A stretch of DNA of 37,656 nucleotides from GCA-002713455 sp964428745 (GTDB lineage Bacteria; Fidelibacterota; Marinisomatia; Marinisomatales; TCS55), in the NCBI GenBank assembly GCA_964428745.1, contig CAYRYZ010000013.1, positions 1 to 37,656 on the forward strand, written 5' to 3'. The first letter of the stretch is position 1, and every line of letters starts with the position of its first letter. A program made the translations under genes and the position numbers. The notes below the pieces were generated by a model. That model did no database searches. It saw only the letters and a program-made list of their open reading frames with translations, and was not told where the DNA came from. Shown here piece by piece: positions 1 through 8,005 of the stretch.

Positions 1-876
1 AGTATCATGATGATGGATGGTTGGACATGGGAAGATGCCACTTTTACTCACCCAAGTGGACTTCATGTTAACTGGCCTCAGATGGGAACAAGAACTGGAG
101 GCCGCTTTAACTTTAATATGCCTGCTAATCGTCAAATTGAAAGAAGAAAAAAAGCATTGAAAAAACTTGATGATATGATTGAACATGGTCGCGCATATGC
201 ACGCCTTCGCAAAACAAACATCCGCAATGCAGAAAATTATCATGATGAAGATCTAAGATGGGAAAGTATGATGCCCTATGTTGACGGTAAGCTCCCAATT
301 TATATTCATGCAAACGAAGTTAGACAAATTGAAGCAGCTGCGAATTGGGCTAAACGATACGAACTCAAAATTATTATTGTGGGCGGAAAAGATGCCTGGA
401 GGACGACCGAGCTATTAAGAAAAAATAAAATACCGGTTATTTATGAAGGAGTGACTGACTTGCCGTCACGGCGTTACGAAGATTATGACCAAGTTTATAA
501 AGGTCCTTCAATGCTTTATAAGGCTGGGGTTCAATTTTGCATTTCAAGTTCAGGATCTGCGGGAGGAGCATATCGTGTTCGCAATATACCAAATCATGCA
601 GCAATGGCTGCAGCATATGGGTTACCTAAGGATGTTGCATTAAAATCAATTACTCTTTATCCAGCAGAAATATTGGGAATTGATTCACAAGTAGGTTCAT
701 TAGAATCTGGTAAAGATGCAACACTGTTCATTGCTACTGGTGATCCTTTAGAAATCAGAACAAATGTAGTCCAAGCCTATATTCAAGGAAGAAAAATAGA
801 TATGGGTGACAAACACAAAACCCTTTATAGTAAATATCAAGAAAAGTATCGACAGTTAGGAATCTTGAAAAAATAA
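1..876 (+). CDS. Amidohydrolase family protein, C-terminal part (5' end outside window)
   Basis: The reading frame is open from base 1, so the gene begins upstream and only about the last 291 codons are visible. The visible part looks like the C-terminal half of an imidazolonepropionase-like amidohydrolase: a TIM-barrel stretch with an IHAN motif, the order 'HAAMAAAYGL..DVALKSITLYPAEILGID', and the typical closing segment 'VGSLESGKDATLFIATGDPLE' of the small composite domain. The N-terminal metal-binding HxH and any signal peptide lie outside the window. These enzymes hydrolyse cyclic amides or dipeptide-like bonds, and relatives in this group of bacteria are often exported. The substrate cannot be read from the sequence. 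The family is fairly sure, the function is not. The gene ends at a strong hairpin (898-927). Confidence 0.8.
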   Translation, partial: SIMMMDGWTWEDATFTHPSGLHVNWPQMGTRTGGRFNFNMPANRQIERRKKALKKLDDMIEHGRAYARLRKTNIRNAENYHDEDLRWESMMPYVDGKLPIYIHANEVRQIEAAANWAKRYELKIIIVGGKDAWRTTELLRKNKIPVIYEGVTDLPSRRYEDYDQVYKGPSMLYKAGVQFCISSSGSAGGAYRVRNIPNHAAMAAAYGLPKDVALKSITLYPAEILGIDSQVGSLESGKDATLFIATGDPLEIRTNVVQAYIQGRKIDMGDKHKTLYSKYQEKYRQLGILKK

Positions 877-897
877 TTCTAATTGTTAATTATAAAA

Positions 898-927
898 AAA
901 AGAGGGCCGGCAATTCGGCCCTCTTTT
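898..927. terminator. Bidirectional intrinsic terminator
   Basis: A perfect 12-bp stem (AAAAGAGGGCCG / CGGCCCTCTTTT, loop GCAATT at 910-915) lies between the amidohydrolase stop and the convergent TonB receptor gene. The A-run on one side and T-run on the other let it end transcription from both strands. Confidence 0.9.
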
Positions 928-1001
928 AACGAAAAACATTTGTTCCCCCGCTCTAAACCTATATTTTACGTTAATCTTAATTCCAAATAAAGGCTGAAGT
1001 A

Positions 1002-3452
1002 CTAAAAATTAAATTTTATACCTGCTGAAAAAGTTCGTGGCAATGTAGGTCTCAAGCCTGCAGGTCTCCTAGCCACAATAGATTTTGAATCCGTTAGATT
1101 CTTGATTGTTAAAAACAAATCTGATTTATTATTTAATCTATATTCACTAGTTATATCGATTTGAGTTAAATCATCCGTTGAGTATTCATTTAATAAAGTG
1201 CCACTTCCAGCTTTAGTTCTCATTGCACTAATATTTTTTAATCTAAAGAAAAGATTTGCTTTTTGGGACAAAAGTCCAATCTCAGTAAAAATCTGATGTT
1301 TAGGAAGATAAGGTAATTCATCACCTTTTTGTACAGATCCCCAAGGTCCAAACTTACTTTCAAAGTTTGATAAAAACTCTGAGTTGGTATAAGTATAACT
1401 AAATTCTAAAGGAACCAAATAATTTCCAAATTTTACATTTCTATTCGCAGATAATTCAACTCCGTTAATTTTAACTTCACCAGCATTAAATTGATCATAC
1501 GTTCCTTCACCAGTAAACTGAGTGTCGTCTCCAAGAAGATTGGAATAATGATTATTAAAGAAAACGGTTTTTATTTTATTTAAACCTTTATTTATAATTA
1601 GACCTGTCTCAATATTCACACTTTCTTCTGGTTTGATATCATCTGATTCATCTGACCCAGGTCCTGGAGGGGAAAATCCTTTATGGATTCCTGCTAAGAA
1701 CTCAACATCTGGGTTAAATTGATAAACAAAACCAAAGCCAGGAATTAAAACGTTTAGTTTTTTTATTTTTTGTGATGGGTCTAGTTGCCTATTAGGGTCA
1801 TTCCAACTCAAATTATTCGATGTTTCATCACCTTTCCAATCGCGACGTTTAAGTTCAATGGATTCATATCTAACTCCAGCTGTTACGATAAAATTTTGAA
1901 CAGTAAACTGGTCTTCAATAAAATATGCAGTTGAAGTTGCGTCATCTACTCTATTATTTTTTGAACCAACACCCCAAGTTCCATTTGTCGTAAGCTTAAG
2001 AACATTCTTTTGCATACCATACTTATCTACCTTTTGGTATCGATCCATCTGATCTTCATGAAACCTTAAACCAATCATTAAATTATGTTCAAAAACAAAA
2101 TTGGATTTAATATTGGAAGCTAGTTGTAATCCTTGCGAATAATATTCTCTATTATTCGCTTTAATTTGGTAAGTGTTATCACTGGTTTCTGCTACAGAAA
2201 GAAATGAATAATTTTTATGAGTATTTCCCGCGGATAACAAAGATCCTATTGAAGTACCATTAACTTTTGAAAGCTTATACCAATTACGTTTAAAATTATT
2301 TCTATATAAAACGAAAGATAGGTTGGAATTTTGAGAGAATTGTATTGAGTTCATTAGTGAAATTTGAAAATGCTCTGCATCCATTTGATCTTTCTGAGAA
2401 GATGAATATCTAGCGTAAGGGTTTTTAATATAATCTTCATTTGTTAGCCCCAAATATGTTTCATTACTTAATTCATCAGTTAAGCTAATCTTTAATTCGA
2501 ATGCGGATGGAAAATTTATCAAATTCGTTTTATATCTCATTTTACCCATTAAATCATTTTTAGCATAACCAGTATTTCCATTTGTATAGTCTAAAGATTT
2601 AAATCCACTATTTTCATCATGCAGAAATTCAAACAAATATCCAAAATTTGAGTTTGATGATCCTACATCTGCTTTAAGTAAATATGAGTTATGATTACCA
2701 CCGCTTAAAACAAGATTAGATTTAAATCTTGTTGGAATAGGTGTTGAAACATAGTTTAATGCGCCTCCAGTCGAATGAGGTCCATACTTTATTTGAGAAG
2801 AGCCTTTTCTTGCTTCAAGTGCATACATTCGCCCAGCAGTTGGAGAATAATATGCTGCAGGTGAAGCATAAGGAGCTGGTGAGATAGGAATCCCATCTTC
2901 CATTAAATTTATTTTAGAACTTCTTTCAACGCCAGTACCCCGCATTCCAATATTTGGACGTAGGCCAAAACCATCTTCTTCTTGAACATAAACGCCTGGA
3001 ACTCTACTTAAAATTCTATTTATATCTATATCATTATATCTTTTAATATCAGCAGGGTTAACTAAATCAGTAGAACCTGGTGATCTAAGAAATGGATTAT
3101 CTAATCTGGTAATATTCTGAATAACTACCACGGGATCTAATTCTATAATTTTTGGTTCTAATTTAAAAATAACAATATTTTTTACTTCTTCACTTTCTAA
3201 GTCTTTTATCATCGAAGTAAAACCTACAGCACTTGCTTCAAGCATAAACGATGAAATTTCAGTAGGTAATTCAATTTGAAAAAAACCATTATCATCTGAT
3301 GCAGACCCAATATTTTCATTAACAACTATTATGTTTATATCGGGCAAAGGTTCTTGATTGGAATTATTAATAACTCGACCAGTTAAAACTAACTGAGCAT
3401 TTATATTTGAAATGAACAAAAACGATACTATTAGATATAACCAATTTTTCAT
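1002..3452 (-). CDS. TonB-dependent outer-membrane receptor (FecA-like, ferric-chelate type)
   Basis: An 816-aa TonB-dependent receptor. Residues 1-19 form a signal peptide ending in NA|Q. Residues 20-105 are a carboxypeptidase-like regulatory domain ('LTGRVINNSNQEPLPDINI'), an N-terminal extension common in FCB-group receptors. The plug follows at about 115-240, with 'RILSRVPGVYVQEEDGFGLRPNIGMRGTG' typical of FecA-like receptors, then a 22-strand-type barrel ending in 'SAGIKFNF' with a C-terminal Phe. The gene lies 37 bp downstream of an FTR1 iron permease on the same strand, which supports an iron-chelate substrate. The exact ligand (citrate-like or siderophore) cannot be read from the sequence. 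Expression probably starts upstream of the permease, next to the palindrome at 4349-4371. Confidence 0.88.
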   Translation of the reverse strand: MKNWLYLIVSFLFISNINAQLVLTGRVINNSNQEPLPDINIIVVNENIGSASDDNGFFQIELPTEISSFMLEASAVGFTSMIKDLESEEVKNIVIFKLEPKIIELDPVVVIQNITRLDNPFLRSPGSTDLVNPADIKRYNDIDINRILSRVPGVYVQEEDGFGLRPNIGMRGTGVERSSKINLMEDGIPISPAPYASPAAYYSPTAGRMYALEARKGSSQIKYGPHSTGGALNYVSTPIPTRFKSNLVLSGGNHNSYLLKADVGSSNSNFGYLFEFLHDENSGFKSLDYTNGNTGYAKNDLMGKMRYKTNLINFPSAFELKISLTDELSNETYLGLTNEDYIKNPYARYSSSQKDQMDAEHFQISLMNSIQFSQNSNLSFVLYRNNFKRNWYKLSKVNGTSIGSLLSAGNTHKNYSFLSVAETSDNTYQIKANNREYYSQGLQLASNIKSNFVFEHNLMIGLRFHEDQMDRYQKVDKYGMQKNVLKLTTNGTWGVGSKNNRVDDATSTAYFIEDQFTVQNFIVTAGVRYESIELKRRDWKGDETSNNLSWNDPNRQLDPSQKIKKLNVLIPGFGFVYQFNPDVEFLAGIHKGFSPPGPGSDESDDIKPEESVNIETGLIINKGLNKIKTVFFNNHYSNLLGDDTQFTGEGTYDQFNAGEVKINGVELSANRNVKFGNYLVPLEFSYTYTNSEFLSNFESKFGPWGSVQKGDELPYLPKHQIFTEIGLLSQKANLFFRLKNISAMRTKAGSGTLLNEYSTDDLTQIDITSEYRLNNKSDLFLTIKNLTDSKSIVARRPAGLRPTLPRTFSAGIKFNF

Positions 3453-3489
3453 TATTTATATTCTCCCCTGCTATTTATTTTATCTTATA

Positions 3490-4302
3490 TTAAGATACTT
3501 TTTTCCAGACATAGGTCAATCCAGATAATGAGAAAAACCACGCTAATAATTCAATTAGGCTAGGGTCTCCATTATATCCAAATAATCCTTTTAATAAACT
3601 ACCCACATATCCTTTATCATGCATAAGCGGATATGAACCGTCTGCTAGTTTAGGAGGGTTAATATCCCAAATTCTCCCATAGTTAGGAATAATCCCCGCT
3701 GATTCTAATTCATGAATTCCATAAGCGAACATTCCTGCGGCGACAAATATCAATAGGATTGAACTAACATTAAAAAATGTTTTCAGCGGTACTTTTTTAC
3801 CTTGAACAAAAATGAGATATCCCATTCCGATTCCCATTACTGCACCTACTAAAGATAACGTAATTGATAATCCACCCTGTTTCATCATAACACCATACAG
3901 AAAAAGTATTGTCTCTATCCCTTCCCGAAAGACCGAGACAAAGGCTAAAAGAAAAATACCAAGGCCAACTTTCTTACTTGATAAAGCCTTCTCTGCTTTC
4001 CCCTTAAGGTCTTCAGCGATATTCTTATTCTTAGCCATCCACACAATAACAGTACCCAAAACACATGCAGCTACTATCATTACAATACCTTCAAATAATT
4101 TTCCTGCTTGCCCTTTAAATCCTCCAGCAAATTGTTGGAATAAAAATGATCCTACAATACTAGCTGCCAAAGCAACCAATACACCTTGCCATAGCTTTGC
4201 AAGCGACTCATCTTGGTTGGTCTGTTTTAAAAATGTATATAGAATACCAACTATTAGTGTCGCTTCTAATACCTCTCTAAAAACAATTATTAATTCAGCC
4301 AT
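3490..4302 (-). CDS. FTR1-family high-affinity iron permease
   Basis: A 270-aa inner-membrane protein of the FTR1/EfeU family with about seven hydrophobic segments. Two REXXE iron-binding motifs are intact: REVLE at residues 9-13 in the first helix and REGIE at 126-130 ('FREGIETILFL'). It would move iron across the inner membrane after the adjacent TonB receptor brings it into the periplasm. No EfeO/EfeB-like partner is visible, so the full EfeUOB system is not present here. A purine-rich AAGAGAA lies just before the ATG. It is the first gene of the two-gene iron operon, and the Fur-like palindrome is 47-69 bp upstream of its start. Confidence 0.9.
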   Translation of the reverse strand: MAELIIVFREVLEATLIVGILYTFLKQTNQDESLAKLWQGVLVALAASIVGSFLFQQFAGGFKGQAGKLFEGIVMIVAACVLGTVIVWMAKNKNIAEDLKGKAEKALSSKKVGLGIFLLAFVSVFREGIETILFLYGVMMKQGGLSITLSLVGAVMGIGMGYLIFVQGKKVPLKTFFNVSSILLIFVAAGMFAYGIHELESAGIIPNYGRIWDINPPKLADGSYPLMHDKGYVGSLLKGLFGYNGDPSLIELLAWFFSLSGLTYVWKKVS

Positions 4303-4348
4303 TTTATTCTCTTTTAATTATTTATTTTTCTATCACCTTTAAAACAAG

Positions 4349-4371
4349 ATAATGAGACTTAGTCTCATTAT
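4349..4371. promoter_or_regulatory. Fur-like 23-bp palindromic operator upstream of iron operon
   Basis: A perfect palindrome with a single central base: arms ATAATGAGACT and AGTCTCATTAT around T4360. The core resembles the AATGAGAAT-type Fur boxes of Gram-negative bacteria. It sits in the 171-bp gap between FTR1 (minus) and the TetR gene (plus), directly upstream of a weak -35-like TTGTTT for FTR1 (minus strand, 4347-4342). Iron-responsive control of the FTR1-TonB operon is the natural reading. Which family binds (Fur, DtxR-like or another) is inference. Confidence 0.6.
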
Positions 4372-4423
4372 TAAATATTAGCATTATATACCTTTTAATG
4401 CAAATCTTTATTCAGAAATAAAT

Positions 4424-4468
4424 TTGAAATGATTCATTACTTTTCGTAATATAGACTGACCAGTCGGT
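4424..4468 (+). promoter_or_regulatory. TetR-gene promoter with overlapping operator
   Basis: The -35 TTGAAA (4424-4429), a 17-bp spacer and the -10 TAATAT (4447-4452) form a good sigma-70-type promoter. Directly downstream, 4455-4468 reads ACTGACCAGTCGGT, an imperfect palindrome (ACTGAC / GTCGGT, one mismatch) of the ACCGAC..GTCGGT type bound by several TetR regulators of fatty-acid and phenylacetate degradation. It covers the expected transcription start (about 4459) and ends five bases before the ATG at 4474. Repressor binding would block initiation, giving autoregulation of the whole operon. Confidence 0.65.
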
Positions 4469-4473
4469 TTATT

Positions 4474-5070
4474 ATGAATCAGACAGCACAACACGAAAGA
4501 AAAGATCAAATCCTAGATGCAGCACTCTCAGTTCTAGTACAAAACGGTTATGAAGGATCAAGGATGGATGATGTTGTCGTCAAATCCAAATTAAGTAAAG
4601 GTGCAATCTATTGGTACTATAAATCCAAAAAAGCAATGTACTTGGATTTAATAAATTTTTGGGTCATGCGCTATAGCGTTAAGATCAATCACCTTGTTGA
4701 GAATAACCAACCAGCCTCAGAACAATTGAAGTCATTATTTAGTTACTTTATTGATCAATATGAATCTGACCCTGATCCCTTTATTGCACTTACAGAATTT
4801 TGGTCAATGTCTCAAAAAGATGCAGATTTTAAAAAAAAACTTCAAAAAGTTTATTCGCATTTTCTTGATGTACTTGAAGAGATTATTAATAAAGGTGTAA
4901 AAAATGGTGAGTTTAAAAATGTAGATATTAGAATAACTGCTATGTCTATCATGTTGAATGTTGAATCCATTAATTGGTTTACCATCTTTGAACCTCATGG
5001 AGTTAAAGCTCGGCAATATATTGAAACTATTACTGAATTCATTCTTGCTGGTCTATTAAAAAAGAAATAA
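4474..5070 (+). CDS. TetR/AcrR-family repressor, FadR-like, of the beta-oxidation operon
   Basis: A 198-aa TetR-family regulator. Residues 10-57 form the DNA-binding domain ('DQILDAALSVLVQNGYEGSRMDDV' followed by the recognition-helix region 'SKGAIYWYYKSKKAMY'). The remaining part is a helical ligand domain of ordinary family length. It is the first gene of a run with acyl-CoA dehydrogenase (10-bp gap), thiolase and a hydroxyacyl-CoA dehydrogenase/hydratase, so the likely inducer is a fatty acyl-CoA, as in known FadR-type TetR proteins. An operator-like site sits between its -10 and its ATG. The leader would be only about 15 nt with no Shine-Dalgarno, so translation may be close to leaderless. 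The inducer is inference. Confidence 0.85.
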   Translation: MNQTAQHERKDQILDAALSVLVQNGYEGSRMDDVVVKSKLSKGAIYWYYKSKKAMYLDLINFWVMRYSVKINHLVENNQPASEQLKSLFSYFIDQYESDPDPFIALTEFWSMSQKDADFKKKLQKVYSHFLDVLEEIINKGVKNGEFKNVDIRITAMSIMLNVESINWFTIFEPHGVKARQYIETITEFILAGLLKKK

Positions 5071-5080
5071 AAAGGTTATT

Positions 5081-6862
5081 ATGAGTAAAAAATCAACACA
5101 ATTCAAAACCGGGGGACAATTTCTCTTAGAATCAATTTTTGATACAGAAATGTTTTCAAGAGAAGATTTTTCTGATGAACACCGTGACATATATAATATG
5201 GTAATGGATTTTGACCGCGATCGAGTCCTTTCACAAAAAGATGAAATCGAAAAATACAATCCAGAATTATCTAAGTCTTTACTTAAAGAATTAGGTGAAC
5301 TCGGGCTACTGGGAATCGATATTCCGGAAAAATTTGGAGGGATTGAAGTAGACAAGATTACTTCGGCTATTGTAGCTGAGGCTTTAGTATACAGTCCATC
5401 AATAGCTGTAGCCTGGGGTGTTCAAACCGGTATTGGATCATTACCTTTAATCTGGTTTGGAACTGATAAACAAAAAGAGAAGTTCTTACCCGCACTAGCC
5501 GCTGGAGAGATGATTTGTGCCTACGGCCTAACCGAACCTTCATCTGGATCAGATGCAACTGAGGCAAAAACAACAGCAACACTTACCGATGATGGAAAAC
5601 ATTATATATTAAATGGAGAAAAAATATTTATTACAAATGGAGGTTGGTCAGAGCTGTTCACCGTTTTTGCTCAAGTTGATGGAAATCAATTCAGTGCTTT
5701 TCTTGTAGAAAGAGGCACAGAAGGATTCACTATTGGCCAAGAAGAAAAAAAATTAGGAATGAAAGGATCCTCTACCACGCCTTTAATATTTCAAAATGCT
5801 AAAATCCCTGCCGAAAATTTGCTCTATGAAGTTGGTAAAGGAGCAACAATTGCATTTAATTGTTTGAATATTGGCCGGTTTAAACTCGGGTGTTCCTGCC
5901 TAGGTGGATCAAAAAGGGCGATTGATGCTGCTACTGATTATGCAAAAGACAGAAAAGCATTTGGAACCACAATTTCAAAACTTGATGCAATCATAAAAAA
6001 AATAGGTGAAATGACAGTTAGAGCTTTCGCAACTGATAGTATGATTTATAGAACTATTGGTTTATTGCAAGATGAGATTGATCTATTGGATAATAAAGAC
6101 CCTAAATATTATATCCATGTGGGTGAAGCTATGGGAAAATTTGCTATTGAAACATCGATGGTAAAAGTATTTGCAAGCGATACAAGTCATTATATACTTG
6201 ATGAAGCACTTCAAATTTTTGGAGGTTATGGGTTTCTTGAAGACTATCCAATAGCTTCAGGATATCGTGATGACCGTATTAACCAAATTTGGGAAGGTAC
6301 TAACGAGATAAATCGACAGATTATTGCCGGTTTCATTATGAAAAAAGCTTTAACTGAAGAACTGCCATTTCATGATGCTATTCGTGAGATTGATTACTAT
6401 TTATCCAATGACGAACAAAAGTCATCGAATGAGACTTTAATGAACGAATGTCAAGCAGTGGAAACTTCAAAAAAATTAGCTATATTAATTTTCAATGAAG
6501 CACTTTGTAAGTACGGACAAGATTTGAGGCATGAGCAACAAATAACAGAAATTTTCTCAGATATTTTTACTGATATTTTTACTGCAGAAAGCACAATTGT
6601 TCGTGTAAATAAAATCATGAACGGTGATTCTCCAGAACCCACAGCAGTAGATATCGCAAAAGTTTATACAACTGAGATGGAACAAAGAATTATGGCTAAA
6701 GCCCATACTGCAACTATGGCTATATTTGATAAGGAGACATCACCAGTTTTTGAACAAAAATTATTAGAGATTAAAAATCGTATGCATTTAAAAAATAATG
6801 TGATTGGCTTAAAACGGAAAATCGCACAACATGTATTTGATCAAAATAAATATCCCTATTAG
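5081..6862 (+). CDS. fadE: Long-chain acyl-CoA dehydrogenase (FadE type)
   Basis: A 593-aa FAD-dependent acyl-CoA dehydrogenase that introduces the alpha-beta double bond in the first beta-oxidation step. Its length matches the long, VLCAD-like group, including B. subtilis FadE at about 594 aa, rather than the 380-aa short forms. Visible signatures are 'CAYGLTEPSSGSDA' (146-159), 'KIFITNGGWSELF' (181-193), 'DRKAFGTTIS' (290-299) and 'QIFGGYGFLEDYP'. The catalytic base is Glu405 in IWEGTNEINR. Residues beyond about 430 form the extra C-terminal helical domain. An AAAGG sequence precedes the ATG, which lies 10 bp after the TetR stop. It is followed by fadA and fadN. Confidence 0.92.
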   Translation: MSKKSTQFKTGGQFLLESIFDTEMFSREDFSDEHRDIYNMVMDFDRDRVLSQKDEIEKYNPELSKSLLKELGELGLLGIDIPEKFGGIEVDKITSAIVAEALVYSPSIAVAWGVQTGIGSLPLIWFGTDKQKEKFLPALAAGEMICAYGLTEPSSGSDATEAKTTATLTDDGKHYILNGEKIFITNGGWSELFTVFAQVDGNQFSAFLVERGTEGFTIGQEEKKLGMKGSSTTPLIFQNAKIPAENLLYEVGKGATIAFNCLNIGRFKLGCSCLGGSKRAIDAATDYAKDRKAFGTTISKLDAIIKKIGEMTVRAFATDSMIYRTIGLLQDEIDLLDNKDPKYYIHVGEAMGKFAIETSMVKVFASDTSHYILDEALQIFGGYGFLEDYPIASGYRDDRINQIWEGTNEINRQIIAGFIMKKALTEELPFHDAIREIDYYLSNDEQKSSNETLMNECQAVETSKKLAILIFNEALCKYGQDLRHEQQITEIFSDIFTDIFTAESTIVRVNKIMNGDSPEPTAVDIAKVYTTEMEQRIMAKAHTATMAIFDKETSPVFEQKLLEIKNRMHLKNNVIGLKRKIAQHVFDQNKYPY

Positions 6863-6871
6863 GAGAAAAAA

Positions 6872-8002
6872 ATGAGTAAATCAGTTATTATAGATGCTGG
6901 CCGTTCGCCCATCGGTATAAAAAATGGACAAATGATTGGTATCCGACCTGAAGACCTAGCAGCACAAATCGTTACCAAATTACTGGAACGAAACAAATCA
7001 ATTAGTGCTGATATGATTGAAGATGTTGTAGTTGGCTGTGCTTTCCCTGAAGGGCCACAAGGAATGAATATTGGCAAAACGGTTGGAATTCTTGGCGGAT
7101 TACCGGAAGCATCAACTGGTAAAGTCGTTAATCGCTTTTGCGGATCATCTATGGATGCAATCCATCAAGTTAGCGCTGCGATTGAATGTGGAGATATAGA
7201 TGTAGGCTTAGCAGTTGGTGTTGAAGATATGTTTTCAGTTCCCATGGGTGGATTTGCGCCAGACTTTCATCCGGAGTTAGCTGAACAAGAATATTATATT
7301 GGAATGGGCGAGACTGCTGAGAACTTAGCAAACGACTTAAATATTTCTAGGGAAGATCAAGAAGAATTTGCAATTGCATCGCATGAAAAAGCATTAAAAG
7401 CATCTGCGGATGGAAAATTTGATCAAGAATTAATTCCTGTTAATGTTAATGATGAAGTCACCGTTAAGAATGATGAGGGTCCACGTGAACCAGATGTCGA
7501 AAAGATCAAAAGTTTGAGCCCCGCCTTTGTTGAAGATGGTACAGTAACAGCTGCGACTAGTAGCCCAATATCAATAGGCGCTGCTGCGGTATTAATAACC
7601 AGCGACACTTTTGCAAAAAATAATAACTTAAAAGCGCGAGCAGAAATAACTGCTAGAGCAGTAGCGGGTGTTCATTGGAATCGAATGGGAATGGGGCCAC
7701 TACCTGCAACTGAAAAAGTTTTAGCCAAAGCAGGATTGAAAATGGATGCAGTTGAAACTATTGAACTCAATGAGGCATTTGCAGCACAAGCATTATATGT
7801 TATTCGAGAAGGTGGCTGGGATCAAAATAAAATTAATCATAATGGAGGAGCAATTGCCTTAGGACATCCTCTAGGCTGTTCAGGTGCAAGGATCATCACC
7901 ACACTTATTAATGTCATGGAACAGCAAAGTACAAATGTGGGATTGGCAACCATGTGCATAGGTGGAGGGCAAGGAATCGCAACAATAATTAAAAGGTCAT
8001 AA
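6872..8002 (+). CDS. fadA: Acetyl-CoA C-acyltransferase (3-ketoacyl-CoA thiolase)
   Basis: A 376-aa thiolase catalysing the last step of beta-oxidation, cleavage of 3-ketoacyl-CoA with CoA to give acetyl-CoA. All catalytic residues are visible: nucleophile Cys90 in VNRFCGSSMDA, His332 in GHPLGCSGAR and Cys362 in MCIGGGQG. The order 'ELNEAFAAQA' is present. Slightly shorter than B. subtilis FadA (about 391 aa) but with no missing motif. A clear AGGAGA ribosome-binding site sits before the ATG, and the gap to fadE is 9 bp. It works with the fadN product downstream. Confidence 0.93.
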   Translation: MSKSVIIDAGRSPIGIKNGQMIGIRPEDLAAQIVTKLLERNKSISADMIEDVVVGCAFPEGPQGMNIGKTVGILGGLPEASTGKVVNRFCGSSMDAIHQVSAAIECGDIDVGLAVGVEDMFSVPMGGFAPDFHPELAEQEYYIGMGETAENLANDLNISREDQEEFAIASHEKALKASADGKFDQELIPVNVNDEVTVKNDEGPREPDVEKIKSLSPAFVEDGTVTAATSSPISIGAAAVLITSDTFAKNNNLKARAEITARAVAGVHWNRMGMGPLPATEKVLAKAGLKMDAVETIELNEAFAAQALYVIREGGWDQNKINHNGGAIALGHPLGCSGARIITTLINVMEQQSTNVGLATMCIGGGQGIATIIKRS

Positions 8003-8005
8003 TTG

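Noticed and set aside
3812..4342. 176-aa open frame on the plus strand opposite the FTR1 gene
   Set aside because: It is an antisense shadow of a clear FTR1 gene with both REXXE motifs; its low-complexity translation has no domain and no ribosome-binding site.
6425..6440. Second Fur-like half-site (AATGAGACTT) inside fadE
   Set aside because: Only a half-site within coding sequence with no matching arm; most likely chance.
8003..8005. TTG as start of fadN
   Set aside because: The ATG three bases later is better spaced from AAAAGG and is the more usual codon.
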